Positions 16,041 through 23,868 of a DNA stretch of 28,896 nt are shown here, in pieces. The translations under genes and the position numbers were made by a program. The stretch is taken from contig NZ_JANJXQ010000240.1 of the NCBI RefSeq assembly GCF_024708915.1, positions 1 through 28,896 on the forward strand, written 5' to 3'. This DNA is from Thiobacillus sp. GTDB taxonomy: Bacteria; Pseudomonadota; Gammaproteobacteria; Burkholderiales; Thiobacillaceae. Each line of letters begins with the position of its first letter. Within the stretch, counting starts at the first letter, position 1. The notes beneath the pieces were generated by a model that saw only the letters and a program-made list of their open reading frames with translations, made no database searches and was not told the DNA's origin.

Positions 16041-16349
16041 ATGAAGCGGGTTCACATCGCCCCCACCCTGCTCGACGCCCAGCTGGCTGTCGACGCGCTG
16101 TCCAGCCTCGGCATCGCCACCCACATCTTCAATGCCAACGCCGCCGGTGCGCTGGGCGAGCTGCCGTTCATGCAGGCGCAGCCCGAGGTGTGGGTCGACG
16201 ACGACAGGCAAGAACGTCATGCGCGCGAAGCATTGGCGGATTTCCTGAGCCCCGCACCGGGCGAAGAAAAAACCTGCCCGCACTGTGGCGAGCACAATCC
16301 CGGCAATTTCCTGAGTTGCTGGCAGTGCGGACGCGCCCTGCCCGGCTGA
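16041..16349 (+). CDS. DUF2007-type protein with C-terminal zinc ribbon
   Basis: A 102-aa small protein. Residues 1-70 resemble DUF2007 putative signal-transducing proteins (MKRVHIAPTLLDAQLAVDAL, a PII-like ferredoxin fold expected). A zinc ribbon follows with four cysteines, C79/C82 (CPHC) and C93/C96 (CWQC). Function is unknown. It starts 16 nt after the Irr-like gene and is probably co-transcribed with it. It ends 12 nt from the convergent stop of the next gene. Confidence 0.8.
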   Translation: MKRVHIAPTLLDAQLAVDALSSLGIATHIFNANAAGALGELPFMQAQPEVWVDDDRQERHAREALADFLSPAPGEEKTCPHCGEHNPGNFLSCWQCGRALPG

Positions 16350-16361
16350 GTATTCACCCGA

Positions 16362-16730
16362 TCAGGGCGACAGCAGGTCTTTTTGCAGCATGTCGCGGTA
16401 CTGCTGGTACTGGCGCGCAAAAATCCGCTCGAGTTCGTCGATCGCTTCCGCCGCCGCCACACCGTGTACTAGGTGGCGGGTCATCTGCGCGGAGGCCTCG
16501 TGAAAAATCTGGTTGCGTTCCAGCATCGGATAGGTCTGCATCAAACGCTGAATCGCCTTGACCACGTTTTCCTGCTCGGGCCGCGGAATCGGCAATGGTT
16601 CGCTCGGTGGGGCGGCCGCGATCTCGGCACCCTCCTTGCCTGCCAGAAACTCGGCGTAGTCCAGCAGGGCCTGCTGCCGCGTTTCAGACAGCGACCGGAA
16701 GATCGATATCAGGCGCTTGCTGTCGCGCAT
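16362..16730 (-). CDS. Small conserved-looking protein coupled to LysR gene, function unknown
   Basis: I do not recognise this 122-aa protein with certainty. The N-terminal part, RLISIFRSLSETRQQALLDYAEFLA, described as RLISIFRSL then SETRQQALLDYAEFLA, resembles the DUF2281-like helix seen in some antitoxin-type proteins. The rest is predicted helical (VVKAIQRLMQTYPMLERN, FHEASAQMTRHL) with no catalytic motif, signal peptide or membrane helix. I chose the ATG at 16730, which shares TGATG with the LysR stop codon; a longer frame reaching 16784 would lie inside the LysR gene. Co-translation implies a linked function. Confidence 0.7.
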   Translation of the reverse strand: MRDSKRLISIFRSLSETRQQALLDYAEFLAGKEGAEIAAAPPSEPLPIPRPEQENVVKAIQRLMQTYPMLERNQIFHEASAQMTRHLVHGVAAAEAIDELERIFARQYQQYRDMLQKDLLSP

Positions 16731-17674
16731 CAGCGCCCGCGTCCCTTGAGCGGGCGTTTTTGCGGAACGATGTCGATGTTGCACTGCTGAAACTTGTTCT
16801 CAACGAAGCTGATGAAAGCATCGAGCAGCTTGCTGCGGAATTTCTCCTGCGCATAAACCATCGACAGCTCACGCGTCAGCCGGGGATTCAACGGCAGCGC
16901 GACCAGCGTACCAAGCTGGATTTCCTTGGTCACGGTGGAAGCCGACATGATAGCCACACCCAGGTTGGCCTCGACCGCACCCTTGATCGCTTCGCGGCTA
17001 CCAAGCTCCATCTCGATATGCAGGTCGTCGGGATTGACGCCATTGCTCTTGAAGAAGTCGTCGACCACCTCGCGCGTACCGGAACCGTGCTCACGCGACA
17101 CGTAGGGCTGTTCGGCGATGTCGGTCGCGTTCACGCTCGAACGCGAGGCCAGCGCATGATTGGGCGAACAGATCATCACCAGTTCGTCCTCGCAGCACGC
17201 CAGCGTGGTCAGGTTGGGATTGTGCGAAGGCGCCTCGATCAGGCCGACATCGAGCGAATGATCCGCCACCTTGGCTGCCACGGTTTCCGAGTTGGCGACG
17301 GTCAGCCGCGCCTGCACCTGCGGAAAGCGTTCCTTGAATTCCCCCAGGATGCGCGGCAGCTGGTATTCGGCAATGGTGGTCGACGCGCCGATCATCAAGG
17401 GTCCCGTCACCTGCCCGGTCAACTCGCCCACGCGCGCTTCCATCTCGGCGGTCAGCGCCAGAATGCGGTCGGCATACCCCAGCACCAGATCGCCCGCGGG
17501 TGTCAGGGAAATCTTGCCGTGACTGCGCTCGAACAGCCGGGTATTGAAATGCTCTTCCAGCTGTTTGACCTGGAAAGTCACCGCGGGCTGCGTCATATAG
17601 AGGATATCCGCAGCCTTGGTGAAGCTGAGCTGCTTGGCGACGGTGTAGAATACCTGCAGTCTGCGGTCGGCCAT
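16730..17674 (-). CDS. LysR-family transcriptional regulator (CbbR/YeiE-like)
   Basis: A 314-aa LysR regulator. The N-terminal helix-turn-helix is clear: VFYTVAKQLSFTKAADILYM followed by TQPAVTFQVKQLEEHFNTRLFERS. The effector-binding domain contains REHGSGTREVVDDFF and GSREAIKGAVEANLGVAIMS, a pattern shared with CbbR, YeiE and selenium-associated LysR proteins. The ATG at 17674 has GGAGG 9 nt upstream; a longer frame from 17695 would swallow that site and was rejected. No Calvin-cycle or other target genes are adjacent, so the regulon cannot be named. It is coupled by TGATG to the small gene that follows. Confidence 0.9.
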   Translation of the reverse strand: MADRRLQVFYTVAKQLSFTKAADILYMTQPAVTFQVKQLEEHFNTRLFERSHGKISLTPAGDLVLGYADRILALTAEMEARVGELTGQVTGPLMIGASTTIAEYQLPRILGEFKERFPQVQARLTVANSETVAAKVADHSLDVGLIEAPSHNPNLTTLACCEDELVMICSPNHALASRSSVNATDIAEQPYVSREHGSGTREVVDDFFKSNGVNPDDLHIEMELGSREAIKGAVEANLGVAIMSASTVTKEIQLGTLVALPLNPRLTRELSMVYAQEKFRSKLLDAFISFVENKFQQCNIDIVPQKRPLKGRGR

Positions 17675-17707
17675 TAATCCTCGCCTCCGGGTCAAAAAAG
17701 AAATTTA

Positions 17708-17734
17708 TTCAACCACAAACCCGTCCGTGTTGAA
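17708..17734. promoter_or_regulatory. Inverted repeat upstream of the LysR gene
   Basis: TTCAAC-N15-GTTGAA lies 34 bp upstream of the LysR start, in the divergent region shared with lplT. LysR proteins typically bind T-N11-A dyads near their own promoters, so this may be an autoregulatory site. The 6-bp arms are short enough for chance. Confidence 0.3.
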
Positions 17735-17831
17735 ACCTGCGCCCCACCAACTCATTGTATTCACTGTCCTTTCGCCAGTGCCCGGGCGCCAACCCCGTCC
17801 GCCCCGCCGCCGATCCTGATTTGGCCACGCC

Positions 17832-19049
17832 GTGAACCGCGCGTTTTACACCATCTTGTTGGCGCAGTTCCTGTCCGCTTTGGCTGACAACGCCCTGCTG
17901 TTCGCGGCCATCGGCCTGCTGCTGTTTTCTTCTGCGCCGGAATGGTATTCGCCACTGCTGCAAACGGTTTTCGTCATTGCCTATATCGTGCTGGCGCCGC
18001 TGGTCGGGCCGTTTGCCGACGCCCTGCCCAAAGGCCGCGTCATGCTCATCGCCAACACGGTCAAATTCGCTGGCTGCCTCACCATGCTGGCCGGGTTGCA
18101 TCCCTTGCTGGCCTACGCCATCGTCGGCATCGGCGCGGCCATGTATTCACCCGCCAAATACGGCATCCTGACCGAACTGCTGCCGCCCGAAAAACTCGTC
18201 GTCGCCAACAGCTGGATGGAGGGCACCACCGTCGCCGCCATCGTGCTCGGCGCCATCATCGGCGGCGCACTCATCAACCCGCAGTTCGCGGAAAGCATAC
18301 TCAGCCGCGCCGGGCTCTCGGCCGTGGTCATCGCCCCCAAATTCGCCATCGTCGCCATTACCAGCCTTTATCTGGGCGCCGCCGTCGTCAACCTGCTCAT
18401 CCCGCGCCTGCCGATCGACCACAAGCTCCCCAGCAAGTCGCCGCTGTATGTCCTGCATGACTTCTGGCACAGCTTCAAGCTGCTGTGGCGCGACCCGCTC
18501 GGCCAGGTTTCGCTCGCCGTCACCACGCTGTTCTGGGGCGTCGGCGCGACGCTGCGCCTGCTCGTCATCGCCTGGGCCGCGCTCAATCTGAAATATGGTC
18601 TCGACCAGGCAACCCAACTCACCGCCGCCTCCGCATTCGGCATCGCCATCGGCTCGATCCTGGCCGGCAAATTCGTTCGCCTGCAGCGCGCCATCAGCGT
18701 CCTGCCCGCCGGCATCATCCTCGGCTTCGTGCCGATCGCACTGATCTGGGTGCAAAGCCTGATCCCGGCCCTGCTGCTGTTGCTGCTGGCAGGCGTGCTG
18801 GCGGGCTATTTCGTGGTGCCGATGAATGCCCTGCTGCAACATCGCGGGCATCTGTTGATGGGAGCCGGCCATTCCATCGCCCAGCAGAATTTCAACGAGA
18901 ACATCAGCATCCTGGTGCTGACCGGCGCCTATGCCCTGATGGTGCGCGCCGACTGGCACATCCACACCATCATCCTGGTGTTCGGGCTGTTCATCAGCAG
19001 CGTAATGACGGCGATCTGGCTACGCCATCGCAACGACATCGTGCACTAG
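17832..19049 (+). CDS. lplT: Lysophospholipid transporter LplT (MFS)
   Basis: A 405-aa, 12-helix major facilitator that flips lysophospholipids across the inner membrane. The start AQFLSALADNALLFAA is the family hallmark. GPFADALPKGRVM is the MFS loop 2-3 motif, and MYSPAKYGILTELLPPEKLVVANSWMEG, as MYSPAKYGIL then TELLPPEKLV, is typical of LplT. In enterobacteria it is paired with acyltransferase Aas; no aas gene is present here. The start is GTG at 17832, without an evident ribosome binding site. Its TAG stop overlaps the TAG stop of the convergent SPFH gene in a shared CTAG. Confidence 0.9.
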   Translation: MNRAFYTILLAQFLSALADNALLFAAIGLLLFSSAPEWYSPLLQTVFVIAYIVLAPLVGPFADALPKGRVMLIANTVKFAGCLTMLAGLHPLLAYAIVGIGAAMYSPAKYGILTELLPPEKLVVANSWMEGTTVAAIVLGAIIGGALINPQFAESILSRAGLSAVVIAPKFAIVAITSLYLGAAVVNLLIPRLPIDHKLPSKSPLYVLHDFWHSFKLLWRDPLGQVSLAVTTLFWGVGATLRLLVIAWAALNLKYGLDQATQLTAASAFGIAIGSILAGKFVRLQRAISVLPAGIILGFVPIALIWVQSLIPALLLLLLAGVLAGYFVVPMNALLQHRGHLLMGAGHSIAQQNFNENISILVLTGAYALMVRADWHIHTIILVFGLFISSVMTAIWLRHRNDIVH

Positions 19050-19981
19050 GATCTGCTGCTTCCCTCATTCCCGATGTTCTGCGACTTCACCACGCTCATC
19101 GCGCCCGCGATCAGCGTGCTGATGTCCGCCATGTTGGATGGCACGATCAGGGTGTTGCCGGTCTTGGCGATGCCGGCGAAGGCCTCGACGTATTTTTCCG
19201 CCACCTTCAGATTCACCGCCTGGATGCCACCGGGCAGTTCGACTGCGCGTGCAACACGGGCGATCGCCTCGGCATTGGCGGCGGCGATGGCCTTGATCGC
19301 TTCGGCCTCGCCCTGCGCCACGTTGATCGCGGCCTGCATTTCCCCTTCGGACTGTTGAATCGCGGCATTGCGCTCGCCGGTGGCGATGTTGATCTGCTCC
19401 TGCATGCGGCCTTCGGATGAGGCGATCAGCGCGCGCTTCTCGCGCTCGGCGGTGATCTGTCGCTGCATGGCGTGAAGGATGTCCTTCGGCGGTGTCAGGT
19501 CCTTGATCTCGTAGCGCAGCACCTTGACGCCCCAGTTGGTCGAGGCCTCGTTGAGCGCCATCACCACGCCGCGGTTGATTTCCTCGCGCTCCTCGAAGGT
19601 GCGATCCATCTCCATGCGGCCGATCAGCGAACGCAGCGTGGTCTGCGCCAGTTGCGACACCGCCGAGATGTAGTCGCTCGAACCGTAGGATGCCATCTTG
19701 GGGTCGGTGACCTGGAAGTACAGGATACCGTCGACCGCAAGCTGGGTGTTGTCGCGCGTAATGCAGACCTGACTCGGCACATCGAGCGGTATTTCCTTCA
19801 GTGAATGCTTGTAAGCGACGGCATCGATGAACGGAATAACCAGATTGAGGCCGGGGCCGAGCACCGCGTGGAACTTGCCGAGACGTTCGACCACCCAGGC
19901 GTTCTGCTGTGGCACCACGCGGATGCCCTTGGCGACAACGATACCGATGACGATGAGGATGACCAGTGCGACGACATCCAT
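19046..19981 (-). CDS. qmcA: SPFH/band 7 membrane protein (stomatin/QmcA-like)
   Basis: A 311-aa SPFH protein, close to the 305 aa of E. coli QmcA. One N-terminal membrane helix (residues 4-18) precedes the band 7 domain with VVPQQNAWVVERLGKFH and PGLNLVIPFID. A long Ala/Glu-rich helix (EREKRALIASSEG to AEAIARVARA) forms the predicted coiled coil. The C-terminal end TLIVPSNMADISTLIAG is characteristic. These proteins oligomerise into membrane microdomains. The gene follows nfeD by 17 nt, the usual SPFH-NfeD pairing. The ATG at 19981 has a GGGAG ribosome binding site. Its stop overlaps that of lplT. Confidence 0.92.
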   Translation of the reverse strand: MDVVALVILIVIGIVVAKGIRVVPQQNAWVVERLGKFHAVLGPGLNLVIPFIDAVAYKHSLKEIPLDVPSQVCITRDNTQLAVDGILYFQVTDPKMASYGSSDYISAVSQLAQTTLRSLIGRMEMDRTFEEREEINRGVVMALNEASTNWGVKVLRYEIKDLTPPKDILHAMQRQITAEREKRALIASSEGRMQEQINIATGERNAAIQQSEGEMQAAINVAQGEAEAIKAIAAANAEAIARVARAVELPGGIQAVNLKVAEKYVEAFAGIAKTGNTLIVPSNMADISTLIAGAMSVVKSQNIGNEGSSRS

Positions 19982-19998
19982 TTATTTTCTCCCTTGAT

Positions 19999-20412
19999 TC
20001 ATGGTTGATTGCCCAGGATCAGCGTATTGCCTCTGACTGCGCGGATGATCAGCGGACGCGTGCTGTCGACGCCGGCTGCTTCGGCTTCGGCGTCCCACAG
20101 CGCACCGCGGTATTTGACCTGGCCGCGGTCACCCTGCCAGGACTCGATCTGCACAGTCTGGCCGATGTCCATGTCCTGCACCGAGGATTCCGGATGCGCG
20201 GTACTGCGCTTCCAGTGGCGCAGCGCCAGGGTACCCAGCGCGGCGATCATGCCGGCCGTCAGCAACTGCGTCACCAGGCTGGCGCCCAGCCAGGCGGCCA
20301 GTCCGGCCACCGCGGCAGCCACGCCGTACACCAGCAGATAAAAGGTGCCGCTGGTAAGCTCCACCCCCACCAGCACAGCCGCCAGAATCCACCACAGCAA
20401 GTAAGCCTGCAT
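19999..20412 (-). CDS. NfeD-family membrane protein (short form)
   Basis: A 137-aa NfeD-like protein. Two or three membrane helices (about residues 4-70) start with MQAYLLWWILAAVLVGVEL, and a C-terminal OB-fold domain contains GQTVQIESWQGDRGQVKYRGALWDAE, as GQTVQIESW and GQVKYRGALWDAE. The short form lacks the N-terminal protease domain. NfeD proteins bind SPFH partners, and the partner gene follows after 17 nt. I use the ATG at 20412, which has an AGGAG ribosome binding site; the open frame runs further upstream to 20490 without family resemblance. Confidence 0.88.
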   Translation of the reverse strand: MQAYLLWWILAAVLVGVELTSGTFYLLVYGVAAAVAGLAAWLGASLVTQLLTAGMIAALGTLALRHWKRSTAHPESSVQDMDIGQTVQIESWQGDRGQVKYRGALWDAEAEAAGVDSTRPLIIRAVRGNTLILGNQP

Positions 20413-20551
20413 CGCTTCTCCTCTTATTGATATCCAGCAGACACTATTGACCCGGCCCGATGATGTTTGAACCCGCACGGTATTTCTCACGGCATCCTGC
20501 TTTGAGCGGTTCGCTGGCCCGTCTCAATGGAACGCTGTTTTCAATGCTTAT

Positions 20552-20632
20552 TGATTCGGCCTCCCGCGCTGCCATACACAGCCCGAGCAAGCTGAACCTT
20601 GATGCCACTTCAAACGTCATCTGGCCGAATCA
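20552..20632. repeat. Inverted repeat downstream of the second TPM gene
   Basis: TGATTCGGCC (20552-20561) and GGCCGAATCA (20623-20632) are perfect 10-bp arms enclosing 61 bp. The right arm includes the TPM gene stop codon. The surrounding 217-bp gap (20413-20629) holds no gene I can support. The arms could form the base of a structured 3' end, but no T-run follows. Confidence 0.45.
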
Positions 20633-21145
20633 GTAACGCCCTCTCGGCACGATCACGGGTCGATTCGCCAGTTCGTCAGGATTATCTCCCGAAGGCGGGA
20701 AATGTTCCGCCAGCAGATCGCTGATCCGGGCAATGCCGCTGAGAGCGCCCTGTTCGAAGCGGCCGTCGCGGAACGCGGCCTCCATTGTTTGCGCCACCTG
20801 CTCCCACACCGCCGGGGCGACGCAAGCGGCAATGCCGCGGTCGGCGACGATCTCAATGTCGTGATCGGCCAGCAGCAGATAGATCAGCACACCGCTGTTG
20901 TGCTCGGTGTCCCACACACGCAGGCTGGAGAACATCTCGATTGCGCGTTCGCGTCCGCTCACGCCACGCCACGCCAAGGCGGGAGCGAGGCTGTTCTCGA
21001 TAGCGAAACGGATTTCGCCGCCATGGCGCATCTCGGAGTCGCCCACGGCGGCCTCGATCGCATCGAGCGCGGCTTGCGGAAACGCGCGCCGCCACGCCCA
21101 CGGCGGCATGAAAAGGTGTCTCGCCCAGCGCCTGAAATTCACCAT
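20630..21145 (-). CDS. TPM-domain protein without signal peptide
   Basis: A 171-aa protein with a TPM (YgcG-type) domain spanning most of its length: FPQAALDAIEAAVGDSEMRHGGEIRFAIE, described as AALDAIEAAVGDSE and GGEIRFAIENSL, then RAIEMFSSLRVWDTEHNSGVLIYLLLADHDIEIVADRGI in parts (MFSSLRVWDTE, GVLIYLLLADHDIEIVADRG). No signal peptide or transmembrane helix is obvious, unlike its upstream partner. The ATG at 21145 overlaps the end of the preceding TPM gene by 7 nt. Lem A-TPM-TPM gene strings are common in proteobacteria; biochemical function is unsettled. Confidence 0.85.
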   Translation of the reverse strand: MVNFRRWARHLFMPPWAWRRAFPQAALDAIEAAVGDSEMRHGGEIRFAIENSLAPALAWRGVSGRERAIEMFSSLRVWDTEHNSGVLIYLLLADHDIEIVADRGIAACVAPAVWEQVAQTMEAAFRDGRFEQGALSGIARISDLLAEHFPPSGDNPDELANRPVIVPRGRY

Positions 21146-21987
21146 GATCCCGATGCGCCTCCGCCGCCGAATCCACCGCCGCCACCGCCCCACGAGCCGC
21201 CGCCTCCACCACCGAAGCCGCCGCCTCCACCGCTGGACCAGCCACCGCCGTGACGGAATCCCGTGGCCACGCCGGCGAACACGAATACGGCAATGAACAG
21301 CAGCGCCGGGGTCAAGCCCAGCAGCATCGCCCCCACCACTCCGCTTCCGAGCGCGGCGATCCCGCCCGCAGCCGGACGGCTCATCAGCATGGAGAGCAGC
21401 CAGCCCGCGACGATGCCGCCGACGATGAGCATGATGAAGGGGCTATCATCTGCGTCCTTCTTCGATGCGCTGGGCGCCGGTAACGGCTCGCCCTCGATCA
21501 GCCGCATCAGCTGCTGCACACCCGCATCGATGCCGCCGTAATAATCGCCCGCCTTGAAATAGGGCGTGATGGTTTCTGCAATCACCCGTTTGGCGATGGC
21601 ATCGGGGATCGCGCCTTCCAGGCCGTAACCGACTTCCAGCCGCAATTTACGGTCGTCCTTGGCGACGATCAGGATCACGCCGTCGTCGATTTTCTCGCGG
21701 CCGATCTTCCATTGCTCGGCCACGCGAATGCCGAACTGCGCAATGTCTTCGGGCTGGGTGGTGGGGACGACGAGAACGGCGATCTGGCTGCCCTTTTGTG
21801 CTTCGAACGCAGCAAGCCGGTTTTCCAGCGCCGTCACCTGCCCGGCGTCGAGCGTGCCGGTCAGATCCGTGACGCGGCGCGACAAATCCGGCACTGCGAT
21901 CTGGGCCCAGGCGGACAGCGCAAACAGCAGCAGGAGAAAACCGAACGCCGCGCGCGCCCGGCGGTTCAGGATGGACAAGCCGATCAA
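21139..21987 (-). CDS. Exported TPM-domain membrane protein with Gly-rich tail
   Basis: A 282-aa protein. A signal peptide (about 1-28, cut after AWA) precedes a TPM domain: LTGTLDAGQVTALENRLAAFE, in parts LTGTLDAGQV and TALENRLAAFE, then AEQWKIGREKIDDGVILIVAKDDRKLRLEVGYGLEG as KIDDGVILIVA and RLEVGYGLEGAIPD. Two membrane helices follow (around 185-240), then a tail of about 38 residues made almost only of Gly, Ser, Trp and Phe. The start is TTG at 21987, overlapping the lemA stop as TTGA; no ATG is available near. The layout resembles the YgcG family. Confidence 0.88.
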   Translation of the reverse strand: MIGLSILNRRARAAFGFLLLLFALSAWAQIAVPDLSRRVTDLTGTLDAGQVTALENRLAAFEAQKGSQIAVLVVPTTQPEDIAQFGIRVAEQWKIGREKIDDGVILIVAKDDRKLRLEVGYGLEGAIPDAIAKRVIAETITPYFKAGDYYGGIDAGVQQLMRLIEGEPLPAPSASKKDADDSPFIMLIVGGIVAGWLLSMLMSRPAAGGIAALGSGVVGAMLLGLTPALLFIAVFVFAGVATGFRHGGGWSSGGGGGFGGGGGGSWGGGGGGFGGGGASGSW

Positions 21988-22658
21988 TAGCCGGGCGACA
22001 GCTTGCCGGATGCGTCGCTGTCGCCTGCCGGAACAGGCGCAGTCCTGGGCGCAGCGGGCGTGCCGAAATCGACCTTGGGCGGCACGGCGATCGCCGCCTC
22101 GTTTTCCACGGTGAAGCTCGGCTTGGTCTTGTAGCCGAACAGCATCGCGGTGAGATTGGACGGGAAGGAGCGTACCGTGACGTTATAGAGTTTCACCGCG
22201 CCGATGTAGCGGTTGCGCGCGACGGTGATGCGGTTCTCGGTGCCTTCGAGTTGCGCCTGCAAATCGCGGAACAAGCCATCGGCCTTGAGCTGCGGATAGT
22301 TTTCCGCGACCAGCAGCAAGCGCGAAATCGCGCCGGTGAGTTCGCCCTGCGCCGCGATGAATTTCTGGAATGCCGCTTCGTCGTTGATCAGTTCCGGCGT
22401 CGCCTGAATCGCGCCGACGCGGGCGCGCGCTTGCGTGACACTGGTGAACACGTCCGTCTCGTGCGCCGCATACCCCTTCACCACATTGACCAGATTCGGC
22501 ACCAGGTCGGCGCGGCGCTGGTACTGGTTAAGCACTTCGGCCCAGGTCGCCTTGATGTCCTCGTCCGTCGTCTGCAAGGTGTTGTAGCCGCAGCCGGACA
22601 AGGCCAGCGCCATCCATCCCGCGGCCATCCATTTGAACGCATTCAGCCATTTGAACAT
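21984..22658 (-). CDS. lemA: LemA-family lipoprotein
   Basis: A 224-aa LemA protein. An N-terminal lipobox LALSGCG places the lipidated cysteine at C23, and the helical LemA core follows: YNTLQTTDEDIKATWAEV, NQYQRRADLVPNLVNVVKGYA, SRLLLVAENYPQLKAD, and ENRITVARNRYIGAVKLYN. The core ends with YKTKPSFTV; a Pro/Ala-rich tail comes last. First gene of a three-gene operon with two TPM proteins, with a TTGA overlap to the next. Exact function of LemA proteins is unclear; they are extracytoplasmic and membrane-associated. Confidence 0.92.
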   Translation of the reverse strand: MFKWLNAFKWMAAGWMALALSGCGYNTLQTTDEDIKATWAEVLNQYQRRADLVPNLVNVVKGYAAHETDVFTSVTQARARVGAIQATPELINDEAAFQKFIAAQGELTGAISRLLLVAENYPQLKADGLFRDLQAQLEGTENRITVARNRYIGAVKLYNVTVRSFPSNLTAMLFGYKTKPSFTVENEAAIAVPPKVDFGTPAAPRTAPVPAGDSDASGKLSPGY

Positions 22659-22691
22659 GTCAGTCTCCCGTGAATATCATGTGAGCTTAGT

Positions 22692-23744
22692 CTACGCCAC
22701 GCCCCAGGTGGCAAACAGCGGGTCGGATTCGCTGAACTTGTCGGCGTAGCGGTCGTCCTTGGGGCGCTTGAGGCCGCGCTCGACGTAGGTCTCCACCTTC
22801 CTGAAGCCAGCCTGCTTGATCAGCGTGCCGACCCAGGCCATGCGCTCCATCGGATGCAGTTCGGTCCACAGCTTGATCACCTTGGGCGGAAAATAGCGGT
22901 GCGACAGCGTCACCACGAACATGCCGCCCGGCTTCAGCACCCGTCTGACTTCGGCGACGATCCTGTGCGGCTGTGTCAGGTATTCGAACGAAACGGTGCA
23001 CACCACGGCGTCGAAGCTGGCGTCGGCAAACGGCAGCGTCGGGTCGGCATTGATGTCCTTGACGATGCGTTCAGCCAGCTGCGGGTTGTCGGCGAGTTCT
23101 TCAGCGTTCAGTCCCAGCCCAAAGGCAGATTGCACCGTATCCGGCAGGTGCGAGCGCCATCCCGCCATCAGGTCGAGCACCCGCGCGTTCTCCGGCAGCA
23201 CGGTGCGGTACAGCGCCTGGATGCGGCGCGCGCACACCGCATCGACGTGGGTGACCTTGCGGGCGACCGTGTAGAACTCGGTGTCGGGGAATTCGTCCTC
23301 GCGGCTGAACGCATCCGGCCCCTCGAAATCGGTCGGCGTCTGCATCTGCGTTTCCATGCCGCTCCATTCGAGCAACTGTTCGACCTTGCCGACCGGGTCG
23401 GTCGAGACATCGCTCTTGCCGCTGTCGATGCTGAAAATGCGGCCCTGCAGCGGATGGCTGAAATTGGCGACGAAGCTGGTTTCGTTCAGCTTCGTCACGC
23501 GGAACATCGGGCCTGGCGCATCGTCGGCGTGCAGCAGTTGCGACGGGTAGAAGCGCCCCTGCTTCAGGGGCGCGATATCGCTGCGGAACACCTCGTTCGG
23601 CACCTCGTGCTCGATCTTGGGGCCGACGTCCACCTGGGCGTCGACCGGCGGCGTGTCGCCCGGCATCCACACCACCACCTGATGGCGGCCCAGATCGGAA
23701 AAATAATTGACGCGAAAGCGCAGCGCGGAATGCAGGAGTTTCAT
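22692..23744 (-). CDS. SAM-dependent methyltransferase with SlyD-like N-terminal segment
   Basis: A 350-aa protein in two parts. Residues about 40-107 resemble the insert-in-flap half of SlyD-type FKBP proteins: VPNEVF (49-54), the strand FRVTKLNETSFVANF, and SHPLQGRIFSID (96-107), which parallels the NHPLAGKTLxFD element. The first part of a full FKBP domain is lacking. Residues 160-340 form a class I methyltransferase: VLDLMAGWRSHLP (motif I, atypical), GLNAEEL, FDAVVCTVSFEYLTQP, and LKPGGMFVVTLSHRYFP. I prefer ATG 23744 to the upstream GTG 23753 because GGAA lies 11 nt before it. The substrate is unknown. Confidence 0.8.
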   Translation of the reverse strand: MKLLHSALRFRVNYFSDLGRHQVVVWMPGDTPPVDAQVDVGPKIEHEVPNEVFRSDIAPLKQGRFYPSQLLHADDAPGPMFRVTKLNETSFVANFSHPLQGRIFSIDSGKSDVSTDPVGKVEQLLEWSGMETQMQTPTDFEGPDAFSREDEFPDTEFYTVARKVTHVDAVCARRIQALYRTVLPENARVLDLMAGWRSHLPDTVQSAFGLGLNAEELADNPQLAERIVKDINADPTLPFADASFDAVVCTVSFEYLTQPHRIVAEVRRVLKPGGMFVVTLSHRYFPPKVIKLWTELHPMERMAWVGTLIKQAGFRKVETYVERGLKRPKDDRYADKFSESDPLFATWGVA

Positions 23745-23772
23745 AAGATTCACTGTTCCAAAAACAAAAACG

Positions 23773-23858
23773 ATCCGCGAAGGACGCGAAGAAGCGCGAA
23801 GTAAAACCCCTAAGGATTCTTTTGATTTTATTCGCGTTTCTTCGCGCCCTTCGCGGAT
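23773..23858. repeat. Long CGCGAAG-rich inverted repeat, probable terminator
   Basis: Arms 23773-23806 and 23826-23858 are complementary over about 33 bp with three differences, separated by about 19 bp. Each arm contains three spaced CGCGAAG-like units (23776, 23785, 23795 on the left). On the minus strand the stem follows the glycosylase stop codon and is followed by T5-G-T5, so it should act as a strong terminator for the tsaB-rimI-glycosylase run. Confidence 0.8.
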
Positions 23859-23868
23859 AAAAAGCTTT

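Noticed and set aside
20413..20490. N-terminal extension of the NfeD protein to 20490.
   Set aside because: The extra 26 residues do not resemble the family, while the ATG at 20412 has an AGGAG site and gives the normal membrane-helix start.
21143..21250. The Gly-rich 3' end of the first TPM gene considered as a simple-sequence frameshift or assembly artefact.
   Set aside because: Gly/Ser-rich tails are normal for this protein type, and the frame stays open to a stop that overlaps the next gene in an orderly way.
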